A DNA stretch of 64,000 bases from Coturnix japonica (taxonomy: Eukaryota; Chordata; Aves; Galliformes; Phasianidae). The stretch covers positions 1,190,429 through 1,254,428 of the forward strand of contig NC_029542.1 in the NCBI RefSeq assembly GCF_001577835.2. Reading direction: 5' to 3'. Shown here piece by piece: positions 24,884 to 36,141 of the stretch. A model generated the notes under the pieces. That model had not been told where the DNA came from, searched no databases, and worked only from the letters and a program-made list of their open reading frames with translations. A program made the translations under genes and the position numbers. Positions within the stretch are counted from its first letter, which is position 1. Each line of letters opens with the position of its first letter.

Positions 24884-27837
24884 ATGGACGTGGCCCTTCT
24901 CCACGGGCTGCTGCTCCTCCTCATCCTCCCCGTGCTGCTTTACCGATACTGTGCCACCTTCCACTACTTCTGCAAAGTGACTTTCTTCAACCTCTGGGTC
25001 TTGGCCATGGCGACTCTCCTCTCCCCCTTCGCTGCAATTCGGGGACGCTGCGTGGAGAATATGAAGTGAGTATGGATTGGGGGTTTATTGCTTCCAGCAT
25101 GGAGGCATCTGGGGTTTGGTGGTGATGGGGTTTTGTGGTTGTATCCACAGCCAGGACTGCAGGTTGAGCCCTGGAGCTGCCATGAGTTCATGTGGTGCAT
25201 CTGCATGCTGTGGTGGGATGTAGTGGTGATGTCCATGGTTAGCAATGGGCACACCATGGTGGGGCAGACAGTTGGGTCTGGGCTAGCTGGTCCCCATTGG
25301 ATCAAGTAACATAAAGGGGAAAACTGGCCATTGCATCATTGGGTACAATGAGGGACTGGAAGGGTTTGCAGCACTCAGTATCAGGATATACGTGCATGCC
25401 CACATCTCTGTCAGTGCATCCCACTTTGAGAACAGGACTCCAGGATTTCCTGATGCCATCAGCTCAGTGTCCCAGAGAGGATGCCCCAGTGCTGCCCCAT
25501 TGCTCAGCTAAGCTGGGGGTGGTGGTGGCCGTGATAGCATCTCTGAGCAACACGAGTTGCTTCCAGGGCTGACGCAACCCTGGTGCTGAATTCCTGGCTA
25601 TGATAGCATAGTGGAGGGATGTAATTGTGTCAGGATGAAAGACGAGCCTGTGGAATTTCTAAGCTCAAGCCATCACGTGTCAGTGCAGGCAGATCCGGAG
25701 CTATTGGCAGGACTGCAGTCAGAGGTTTGGTGTTATCAGTCCTCTCGTGCAGCCATTCTCCCTCATTCTCTCCGTGCAGGAATGATGCACACACACGTGT
25801 ATTCCCTCTTGCTTTGAGCCTTGCAAACGCTTCCGGCTCAGTGGAAATCCCTGTCATGACGCAGCTGTGACTCACAGTGCCTTGTCTCATCCCACCGTCA
25901 CAGCACACCCAGCCCCATCTCCTCCTCCTCAGCCTCCAAATCACAACGCCTCCGGCTTGGAGCTGGTTCCTGCCATTAGACCTGGCTTTGGGGCATGCCA
26001 CAAACCTCTTCTCTTCCCCACCTGGTGCTGAGCTCTTCCTGACCATCCTTTCCACATTAGGTTTGAAGCGTTCACTGCTGGATCTGAGACCCTTGGCACA
26101 GATGCTCTCCATTGCCATGAGTTGGAAAGTGCCCCATTTCAACGTCAAAAGTGTATTTATCTCCAGCATGGGTGCTGCAATCCCCGTTGCTCCATCCTCC
26201 CTCCATTCCTCTCGTTATTCTCATACTGAACGTCACCCTTCATCAGCTCTGCTCTCCTAATGTCACGCTTCCTGTCCAAGCCTTTCTGGATGGTGACGCG
26301 GCTCTTCCTCGTTCCCCATCCAGCTGATAAAACCTCCATCTCTTGATGAATTTAGGCCAAGTGAAGCAATTCTGAGTTGCTCTGATGAGCAAAGATGAGC
26401 TGGTTCTTGCCTCCCCTGCTCTTGTCATGACCCCCTCCCACCTCTCTGTGTCAATCTGCTCCCCACACGTGTCCCTCTGCCCTAGGCTCCTCTGTGCTGC
26501 GATCCGGCCCCTCAAGCACTTGTATGGCATCAAGATAGAGGTGTTGGGTGCCGAGCACCTGAATCTCAAGGAGCCCTATGTGATAGTTTGCAACCACCAA
26601 GCTTCCCTTGACCTCATGGGTATGTGCAGGGGAGGGGAGGGGTTCATCACCACGTGAGCAGCCTTTGGGGTCGAGCAGAGCTCAGGGCTATGGGTGCACT
26701 GCAGGGAAAGGGTTGGGACTCCATGATGCGGTTGGTGATGAGAACTGTGAGGGACGGGCTGATCCTTTCCTTCCCATCCATCCTCCAGGCATGGTGGAGG
26801 TCATCCCCAAGCGCTGTGTGCCCATCGCCAAGAAGGAGCTCCTGTACATGGGCACTGTGGGCTGGGCCTGCTGGCTCAGTGGCATCATCTTCATCGACCG
26901 CCAAAGGACAGGAGATGCCATCGATGTCATCTCCCAGACGGCCGAGACCATACGGCGTGAAAACGTGAGCAGGAGAAACTGGGCTGGGGGTAGACAGGGC
27001 TCAGGGAGGACCATGGGTGTCACGGTGGGGAGGTGTCCTGGGGTCAGTGCTTGCATCTCACCCTGTCCTGTGCAGCTCCGAGTGTGGATATTCCCAGAAG
27101 GCACCAGGAACCAGAGCAGATCCATGCTGCCCTTCAAGCGTGGGGCGTTCCACCTGGCTGTGCAGGCTCAGGTAAGGCATCAGGTTGGGGTGGCATACCC
27201 TGCTCATAGAACGTTCTCCATCATCTGCCCTTGACAAAGAGGATGCGGGCATTGGAGTCTTCTGGGATCCGCAGAGCCCAGGGAGGTGACAGGGACGTGG
27301 GGCATGGCAGGAGCTGGAGCCCTACTGGTGTTAACTGGGGAGGGGTCTGCATGACCCTCCATCTCCTGCAGGTTCCCATTTTCCCCATTGTGATTTCTCC
27401 ATACTGGGACTTCTTCAGCTCCAAGGAGAAGAAATTCACCCCTGGTAAGTGGAGGACAATAAGCCCTTTTGCTGAGGTTGTGGGGATGGAGCAAGTGAGG
27501 GCTGGAGGTCTTTATGAAGGACACTGATGTGCACGGAGGCATCCAGTGGTGAAGGATGCTGGTGGGATGACCTGACCTCCCTGGCCTCTCCTCTCCATTT
27601 CCAGGGACGTTCACCATCCGAGTTCTCCCCAGGATAGAAACCCGTGGCCTGAGCCCAAAGGATGTCCCGGAGCTGACAGAAACTGTCCGTAAAACCATGG
27701 TTGATGTTTTCTCTGAGATGTCCTCAAATCCCTGCAGGGATTGGCCTGCGGAGCTTCCTCTTCTCCCAAGCACTGGGGCCACCAAGGGGACCGATGGCGT
27801 GTGGCACGACGAGGACACAACTGGGACCAGTGATTAG
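24884..27837 (+). CDS. 1-acyl-sn-glycerol-3-phosphate acyltransferase (AGPAT1/2-like)
   Basis: Lysophosphatidic acid acyltransferase, converting LPA plus acyl-CoA to phosphatidic acid at the ER membrane. Six coding exons (24884-25065, 26486-26619, 26789-26964, 27076-27171, 27372-27444, 27605-27837) give 297 residues, slightly longer than AGPAT1 (283) and AGPAT2 (278). An N-terminal hydrophobic segment (LLHGLLLLLILPVLLY) and a second (VTFFNLWVLAMATLLSPFAA) precede motif I NHQASLD at residues 97-103, the catalytic His-Asp pair. Motif II is GIIFIDRQR, motif III FPEGTR at 170-175, motif IV VPIFPIVIS. The stretch CVPIAKKELL...FIDRQRTGDAI and MLPFKRGAFHLAVQAQVPI are closest to AGPAT1. The C-terminal 40 residues are divergent. 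All catalytic motifs are intact. It lies outside the positions expected for AGPAT1 or AGPAT2, so it is probably an extra paralogue. Confidence 0.9.
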
Positions 27838-28098
27838 GCAGAGCCTAAGGGGACACCAGGGAGGTTGGGTATCTGGTGACAGGTAGAACATGCTGCACCC
27901 TTCTCCATCTCTTGTGGTGTGGTTCACCCATGGGCTCGTTGCACAAGGTCCTACCGATCGTGCTGTCCTCATGCATCCAGCCATGAGGAGGGGTCCAGAA
28001 TGTGTGGTGAGCCTGTGGAGACTGGAGGGATGTGGGGAGGGGAAAAGTCCCACATTAGAAGAGCTTCCTCAGTGCAGAGCGATGAGATGAAGGTGAAC

Positions 28099-28104
28099 AA
28101 TAAA
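28099..28104 (+). other. Poly(A) signal AATAAA, acyltransferase
   Basis: Canonical hexamer about 260 bp after the acyltransferase stop codon and about 520 bp before the next gene. Confidence 0.7.
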
Positions 28105-28623
28105 AGACTTCACAGCTGGTGTTTGTGCACGGTGCCATGCCTGAGCCTGGGGGGATGAGGGCAGGTGGGGGTGGCCATGCTGCATGTGGAGCATCTCTGA
28201 AGATAACGGGCAAACCATGGGCAAAAAGATACACGGTGCTTTGGTTCATCATTGCTGTTACTCAGAAATGTCTGGGAGAAATGCTGCAAAGCAGTGGAAA
28301 TCATCTGTCCATGTGGATAGATGACGGGCAGTTGCTGGGTAACACTATTAGCAATGGTGAGCTGGAGCTCTCCAGGTCAGGAACCGTCACATGGGGATGG
28401 TCAGTGGCAGAGGGCACAGGGAGGACCTGATTTTTCATGCCTTCTGCCATGGGTTGTGTTTGGCTGCCTGGAGCCTTGAACCCATCGGGGTGTGGACTGG
28501 GTGGTTAAACATTGTCCCAGCTGGAGACCTCAGCTGCAGCAGGGAGGCAAGGGTGAACGGGAGAAGAGGAAGACTAAACTGGAGGCTCAGAGTTCACCTT
28601 TCCTCTGTGTTCTTGCCTTGAGT

Positions 28624-31600
28624 ATGGGGTACAGAGCAGCCGTGACCTGCCTGCTTCTCTGTGTCCTGCACCTCATTGCTGGAGAAGCTGCACATCCGTA
28701 AGCTCTGTCCATGTCTGTCTGTCTGTCCATCCTGGGTGCAATGGTGGGCGGTCTTAGCTCGCTGCTGGTGCTCAGGGTCAGTCCTCATCATAAATGTGGT
28801 TGCTTGGTTGGGGTGGAAATGCTTGGGGTGCTGTGTTGTCCCTGTGAGGACAGAGGGATCAGTGCCTGTGGCTGCAGGGCACTGGGATTTGGTGGAGGTC
28901 CCTGCCCAGCTCCACTGTGGAGGTGTCCTCTGCCTAGGATATATATGGTGACATTCCCCTACGTGATCTACTACCCGCATGGAGGCAAGGTGCACATCCA
29001 TCTTGTGAACCTGGATGAGCCAGCACGTGTCACCCTCAGCCTGAGGAGCAGCCATAGCATCCCCAACGTCACCCTGGAGTCGATGGGTAACAAGAGCCTC
29101 CAGCTGGACTGGCCTCTCTTCCCCAACGTGAGTGACCCCAGAAGGGGATGTCCTGTCCACCCTTAGGTCCCTCCATGGGGAGGGGACACAGGCTGTCCTG
29201 GGTGGGCAATGACCTGAAAAGCAATGGGATAAGGGAATATACAAAGAGCCTGTGAACTCTCCCCCATCATCTTCCCATGCACACCAGTCCCTGCTGCAGG
29301 CAGGGACAAGGAAGCAGTGATGATGGTACCCAATCCCACCATAACAACCCATTTCTTTGATTTCCCTGAGACAGATCACTACCCCAACTGAGGAGCTCGC
29401 ATATGTGCACGTCACGATCCAAGGAAGTTCCCTGTCGGTCTCCAGGTATAGGAAGGTCCTCCTGAAAGCCCCAGGTCTGTGGACCACAATACAGATGGAC
29501 AGGACTGCCTACAAGCCTGGACAAACTGGTAAAGATCTGGAGCTGTCAGAAGAGCTTGAGGACTCTTTGCATGGGATCTCCAGTTGAGTTCCCAGGTTGG
29601 GTCCCAGCCCCACAGCACTCACTCCTGCTCTGGGATTTGCTCTTTCCAGTGAAGTTTCGAATTCTCCGTTTGGATGAAGACTTCATGCCCAGTGACAGAA
29701 AGGTGAGATGGGATCAGGGTGTAGGGGGTGTGGAGGCAATAGGATCTCCATGCACCAAACACGTGGGGTCCCAACAGTAGTGTCACCATGATTGTGAAGG
29801 GGATGGGTGCAGGGAGATGGGCAGATACGGGTTGGACATCTCACGCTTTGGTGCTGAATGACAAAGTCTTCCTTTCTTCTTTTGCAGCTTCCCTCAGTGA
29901 CTGTGCATGTGAGTGAGTCCTCACCCTGTGCCATTCCATATGTGTGTGCTGCTGGAGACCATGTGCAGGAACAGGAAAGACATCCCTGCTTCAGGGAAGT
30001 CACAAGGAGAGGCAAAAAGGGCACGGACTCCCCATTCACACCCCATCACCAGCCCCTCCATGGGCTCACATTGCCTGTCCCTGTGTGCAGGATCCCAGAG
30101 GGAACAGCATCGTGCAGTGGCAGGATGTGACCACACAGCAGGGCATCGTGGACCTGTCCCTCCTTTTGGCCAGGGACGCAGCCCTGGGCACGTACACCAT
30201 TGAGACAGAGGAGAAGAATCACACCTTTGAAGTGACGAGACTCTGTGAGTTGTGGAGGAAAGCTTCTAGGAGCCATCATGGAGGATGGCAAGAAATGGGC
30301 ATGGTTCCATTCTTGGTCACTCTTTATCAGGGAATCCCCGCTTCAGAGTGCTGCTCCAGCTGCCCTCCTTTGTGATGGAGATGGATGAGAAGATCCCGCT
30401 GCACGTCTGTGGGAGGTGAGTTGGGGAGCAGCTGAGGGACTGCTTGATCCCATACAGATAATCCCCATCTGTTCCATCCCCACAGGTACTCATCAGGGAA
30501 ACCTTTCCAGGGCAAAGCTGAGGCCACCCTGTGCCATTTCCACAAATCTTATCTTAGATCCTCGAATGAATCTTCAAGATGTGTGATGCTTGAAGGACAG
30601 GTGAGGGCGGCAAGTGGAGACCCTGGGCTGTAGGTTGGGATGGAGGAGAACAACAGCTCCCAAGAGCTCTGTTTGACCTCACTCCCACTGATGACACCCA
30701 ATGGCCACGGGGAGCTGCTAACAAAGAGCCACTCTCCTTCAGGTGAAGAGGAATGGCTGCTTCTCCACCCAGGTGTCCACAGCTTTATTCAACCTGACCA
30801 GCTCTGACCATGTGAGGCGGCTCTTTGCCAACGCATCTCTGACGGATGAGGACACAGGTAAGCACAGCCGGGTGCACCTGGGCTGTCTGTCCTTCTGTCC
30901 CTCCTCCTCCACTCCCATTATGGAGCATTTCTTCAGGTCCTGAAGAAGGATCAGGAGTTTCTTCTCCGTCCAAATTCCTACCTCAGATCTTCCTCCATCT
31001 TTCACTTTCCGTTCCCTACTCTCTGCCTCTCCGAGACAGGTTAGCATCCTTTATCAGTGCCTGGAAAGCTGTTAGGATGATTATCTTATTCTTATCAGGT
31101 CTTTCTGACTTTGGTCCAGTTGCTATCTGCCTAGGTAGGGTTGTTCTGCACCTCTGATAAGATTGGGTAAAGATCCCAAGTTCATCACAGCACAGATGGC
31201 AGAACTTCAGCCCTTCCTATTGGCCTTCAGCCATTAAGAGGGACATTTTTGGGTCAGGATGTGTATTTCAGTAGTGCCCAGGTCCTGGATTTTGCTGGTT
31301 CTGTTCACGCTACAGCTCCTGTCACCCCTCTTGACAATTTATTATGCTTGAAATGTGGTTTTGCTCTGCACAGATCTTACCATAGATCGTAGCAACATAG
31401 AACAATGCAATAGAATCAAAGAATCATAAAGATTGGAAAAAAACCCTCCAAGATCACCCAGTCCTATTAATATTTTCCCACTACACCATGTCCCCATCAC
31501 CTAAATGTTTCTTGACCTCCATGGGCAGACACACAACCTTCTCCCTGGGCAGACCTTTCCATTGCCTGACCTCTCTTTTGGAGAAGAAATTTGTCCTAAT

Positions 31601-34600
31601 ATCCAAACTGAAACCCTCTGGTGCGACTTGAGGCCATTCCCTCTCATCCTATCACTGTAACCAGGAGCAGAGGACAGTCCTCACTCACCACAAATGAGTA
31701 CAGAGAGACAATCACCTCCTGCTCCTGCTGGCTGCACTATTCCTGATAGAAGCCAGGATGCTGTTGGCCTTCTTGGCAGCCTGGACACGCTGCTGGCTCA
31801 TGTTCAGCTGAGCAACAATCAACATCCCCAGGTCTACTTCCTCCACAGCCTTCCAGCCATTCTGCCCCACACCTGTATTGCTGTATGGGGTCGTTGTACC
31901 AAAGTTTAGGACTCCGTGCTTGGTCTTATTGAAGCTTATCCCATTGGCCTCAGTCCTGCATCCAGGCTGTCCAGATCCCTCTGTTCCTACCCCCAAGCAG
32001 ATCAATACCTCTTCCCAACTTGGTGTCATCTGCAAACTTAGTGAGGCTGCACTCAATCCCCTCATCCAGCTCATCAATAAAGATATTTAACACATCTGTC
32101 CCCATTACTGACCCCTGGGCAACAGCACCCATGACTGGTCACCAGCTGGATGTAACTCTACTCACCACCACTTGCTGGGTCCAACCAACTCTACTGAGAA
32201 AGGAGTGCACCTGTCCAAGCAGCAGGTTCTGGTTGTACTGGTTAGAATGGGGACTGGAGAGCAGGCACTGGCCCAGCTGCCCTGGAGGGAGTCACCAGGA
32301 CAAAGTGCTGGGTGTCATCTCCTGCACTGCTCAGTGAGGATCTTCAGCTGTAGGCGTGAGCATGGAAAGCCATTGGGTCTTTTTATTTAGCTCAGGGTGA
32401 CCCAGTGTGACCGTCTCCATCAGTTCATGTAGGCATCTACTGAAGGACCAACACATCTATTCTATTCTATTCTATTCTATTCTATTCTATTCTATTCTAT
32501 TCTATTCTATTCTATTCTATTCTATTCTATTCTATTCTATTCTNTTCTATTCTATTCTATTCTATTCTATTCTATTCTATTCTATTCTATTCTATTCTAT
32601 TCTATTCTATTCTATTCTATTCTATTCTATTCTACTCTATTCTTGAGGATGTTCACAAAGACACAGGGGGAGGGCACACATGGGGGAAAGCAGAGATGGA
32701 AAACATGTCACCCAGAGCCTCTCTTTTTTTGTCCTCCTTTTTTTTCTGCAGGGAGAACAAAAACCATTACTAAAAGCTGTAAGATTTTTCCTGAAATGCC
32801 CCTAAATGCCTCCAAGAACACCAATGGATTCAATGAAAATGGGACGCCCTATGATGGAATGGTAATGGGGGCTCCTCATGCCCCACAGCCCCACTTTGCC
32901 ACCCCCACCCCATGGCTCCAGCTCAGCCTGGGCATCTCACTTTGCTCTTAGTGCAGATGCTGCTGAAGGGAGCCAATGGGATCCCTTCTGCCTTCACCAT
33001 CCCAGAAGAAGACCAAATAGCTCTAGGGTTCTTGTTCCCTTCCTATCCTCTTGCCATCCACTCCATCCCTTTGACCTTCCTTTCAACCAGCCCATGATGG
33101 CACACAACTCTTTTAGGGGGTCAGGGCAGAGCTGGATCACGTTTCATTGGAACGCTCCTGTAGGGATGCTGAGCTGCCTTTACCTTTGAGATCTCTGATT
33201 TCCATTCCTTGGGATGAGCTCAGGGGCACTCTGTCCTCGGGATGAGCTCAAGGGCTCTGTCTTTGTAGCCCAAAAGCCAAAGTGACAGTCACATCCCAGT
33301 TCCCTCCCATCAGGACAGCAGTAGATTCTTGAGGATCCGCAGGATGAAGGCGATTCCGCCCTGCATCCAGCCCCTGCAGATCCAGGTGGATTACAACTTC
33401 AGTATGGAGGTTCTGAAGATGAAGCCTGGAAGTAGCCTGGAAGTGTTCGTCCTGGTGAGTCTTCATCTGAAATAAGAATGTAATCTGAAATGAGAATAAA
33501 GCTGCTGGGCTTGCCAGGATGAAGCCATTTCCAGCAAGCCCTAGAGATGCACTGTTGGCTTTGGGGCTTGGTCTTGGTCTTCAACTGTTGGGTCTTGGAG
33601 TACCGTTTCCATTCGTCCTGCAGCACTGGTTGAGCCATTCTCATCTCCTCTTTTGCAGATCCTGGTCAAGGAGACCCTTGTGACCATCCTCAGGAAGGAG
33701 CTGTTTGTGGATGCAGGTGGGTCCCGCAGCAGGATGGGCAGTGCAGGGCTTTGCTGCTCACATCTGGACCTGATTTCCCTCTCTGTCTCAGCACTAAGTG
33801 GTTCCTTCTCCATCGAGCTGCCCGCTGCCCACAAGTTGGTGCCCACAGCTACAGTGTCGTGCTACACGGTTGTACCTGAAGGCTGGGTTTTGTTTGACTG
33901 GACTCTGCTGCATGTTCCCATGTGCTTCCCCAACCAGGTGTGTGGGGGCCTGCAGCCCATCTCCTGAATTCCACCTCACCCCTTGCTATTCACTCTCAGC
34001 CCATTTTTGGAGCATGGAGAGAAAGCCCTTGCTGGGAGCCTCTCCCCTTACCCAAGCCTTCCTTCTCCCTAGGTAAAGCTGTCCTTCCCAGAACAAAAGG
34101 TTCTGGCAGGCTTTCAGACCCAACTGAAGGTTCAGGCTGCTCCGGGCTCCTTGTGTGCCATCCACATTACAGATGAGCACACGTGGTATGCTGGTCTCAA
34201 GGCCACCACCAGCTCCAACACAGTGAGTATGGAGCAGTCTCTGTACTGGGCTGATGCATTTCCTTGGGGACTTCACTGGCATCACTGCCATGCCCAGGGA
34301 GGTGCAGGAGCAATGGATCAAGGCAAGAAGCAATGGGGTTGGAGCTGAGCCTTGAGTACTTCATGTATTCCTCATGTTCTTTGGTTTAGGTCTCCAGCTT
34401 ACACCTCTATTCTGAAGTCAGCTTTTACTCTGAAGATGAAGGCCAGAAATTTATTGACTGTCCCTTTGGTAACCGGCCATCGTGTTCCATACCGCTTAAC
34501 CCCTATGATGTGCCTAAGGAGTTAATAGTACTTAACCCCGATGATGTGCCTGAGGAGTTCATAGAACTTAACCCCAATGATGTGCCTAAGGAGTTCATCA

Positions 34601-36141
34601 TCATTAGACGTAAACCCAAACGCCATAAGAATAGGAAGGGACGATCGTACTTTGACGATAGGAATTTGTGTGACCCAGACACGGTATGTGCTCCCAGCCC
34701 TGCCTTGTGCTCCTCTACCTCCCAGGGTGGGTCTGCCCCATACCCATGATCCATCCTCTTACATCCCCCATATGAGATGCACCAAACCCCACTACTTCAG
34801 CCTGAGACAGGCACATGCAATGCATCTGTCAGTCCAAGTATTGCAGCATTCGATGTGGATGGGGGTAAGGTCTGCTCCTCCATCTCAAACCTGGGCTTGG
34901 AGCGAATACAGAGGGATGGGAAGGACTTTGGGCACCTCTGGGCCTTCAGAGTGGTGTGATTCTCTCTTATCTATTATGATTCAGGATGCAGCCTTGAAAA
35001 GTGTCACCAACACTGGTCTGGATATGTGCTTATTGGATTTAATCCAAACACCAGGTGAGCAGAGAGGGTTCGCAGCAGCCTCCATGCTGCCCTGATCTTC
35101 CTTTTGGGCAGTGCTTTCATGCTGTGTCCACTAGGAAAGCCAGAGGTTGATGAGCACAGAATCTGGCTGGATCAAGCACAGCAGATGGAATTTCTGGGGA
35201 CACGGCTGTGGAAACTGGTCCCTGTGGGGTGAGTATGGAGCCCTTATCACATTCTCTTCCCCACTGAGTGCAGCACCCAGGGCTCTGTTGTCCACGTATC
35301 CACTAAGACACATCCAGCCCCTTCCCTCCCACTCCAGCCCCATCCCCACAGACAGCCCATGGCAAAGTCCTCAGGGCAGGGGGTGCCATGGGAGATATGG
35401 GACATAACCACCCCCAATCTCACAATGACAGCTGGCCCCAAAGTCCAGCCCAGATGCCACCATTAGCAGGCCACCCTTGATGGCCTCTATGCTCTGTCCC
35501 ATCACCTGCAGGGAGGATGGCTCTGCAGAGGTGACGGTGACGATGCCCGATGCCATCAAGGAGTGGAAGGCTGGGATGTTCTGCACTGCGCCCACAGGCG
35601 TGGGGCTGGCCCCCACTGCCACCCTCGTGACTTACAAGCCCTTCTCGGTGGAGATGGCTCTGCCCTATGCTGTCACCAGTGGAAAAAGCTTTGCTGTGGC
35701 TGCCACCATCTTCAACCACCTGCAGCGCTGCCTATGGGTGAGCAGGGTGGGCTGGGGACTGTGGGTCCAGGGGCTACAACCTGATGGAGGGATGATATTG
35801 TTGGTGTCTGCAGGTTCGAGTGATGCTGGAGGACTCAGAAAATCTGGAGGTGTTGGAGAGGGCAGATGAAGCAGGTGGTGGCTGTGTGTGTGGATACGAA
35901 GCCAGGACCTTCCAGTGGGATGTGCAAGCCATCAGTCCGAGTATGAGTGCATTTGCTGCTGGGTGCAGGGCTGGGGTCTTGGGGCTGTGTCACAGCTCTG
36001 TCCCTGTCTGTACCTGCAGGGAAGGTGAATGTCACCATCAGCGCCCAGGCCCTGAGCACAGAGGAACTGTGTGGATCTGAGGTGCCCGTGGTGCCAGCAC
36101 AGAGGGATGTGGACACTGTGACAAAACTGCTGGTTGTGAAG
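28624..36141 (+). CDS. Truncated alpha-2-macroglobulin-like gene (upstream tandem copy, no thioester domain)
   Basis: Matches exons 1-21 of the complete copy downstream, most with identical lengths (74, 190, 53, 21, 154, 85, 115, 110, 58, 146, 150, 226, 127, 122 nt). Exons: 28624-28697, 28938-29127, 29375-29528, 29650-29702, 29888-29908, 30091-30244, 30331-30415, 30486-30600, 30743-30857, 32752-32861, 33269-33454, 33659-33716, 33792-33937, 34073-34222, 34390-34683, 34985-35054, 35135-35228, 35512-35737, 35814-35940, 36020-36141. Signal peptide CLLLCVLHLIAG, then macroglobulin domains. The equivalent of exon 11 (from about 32957) keeps only MLLKGANG and then diverges; skipping it preserves phase. 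About 848 codons; reading into the next intron adds 66 and a stop at 36342. CUB, thioester and receptor-binding domains are absent. The bait segment is remodelled: exon 15 here carries a 36-bp triple repeat and RRKPKRHKNRKGR. Secretion is likely; a protease-trapping role is doubtful. It may be expressed or decaying. Confidence 0.72.
31395..32345 (-). mobile_element. CR1 LINE 3' portion, antisense, in intron of the truncated A2M-like gene
   Basis: About 950 bp reading as reverse-complement CR1: ends near 31395 with the AGAATCATAAAGATTGG terminal region and continues into sequence encoding the typical reverse-transcriptase C-terminal stretch. Diverged and 5'-truncated. Confidence 0.75.
32456..32644 (+). 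repeat. (TTCTA)n microsatellite with an ambiguous base
   Basis: About 38 pentamer units, nearly perfect, with one N at 32544, so the array length is probably an assembly estimate. It sits between the antisense CR1 and the next exon of the truncated A2M-like gene. Confidence 0.97.
34495..34602 (+). repeat. Coding 3 x 36-bp tandem repeat in the truncated A2M-like gene
   Basis: Units 34495-34530, 34531-34566 and 34567-34602 each encode a 12-residue LNPxDVPxEFI-type peptide. The repeat is in frame, has no counterpart in the downstream complete copy, and falls just before a polybasic stretch in the segment aligned with the bait region. Confidence 0.93.

Noticed and set aside
31395-32345. Host exon within the intron of the truncated A2M-like gene
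   Set aside because: The open frames here match CR1 LINE coding sequence in antisense orientation.
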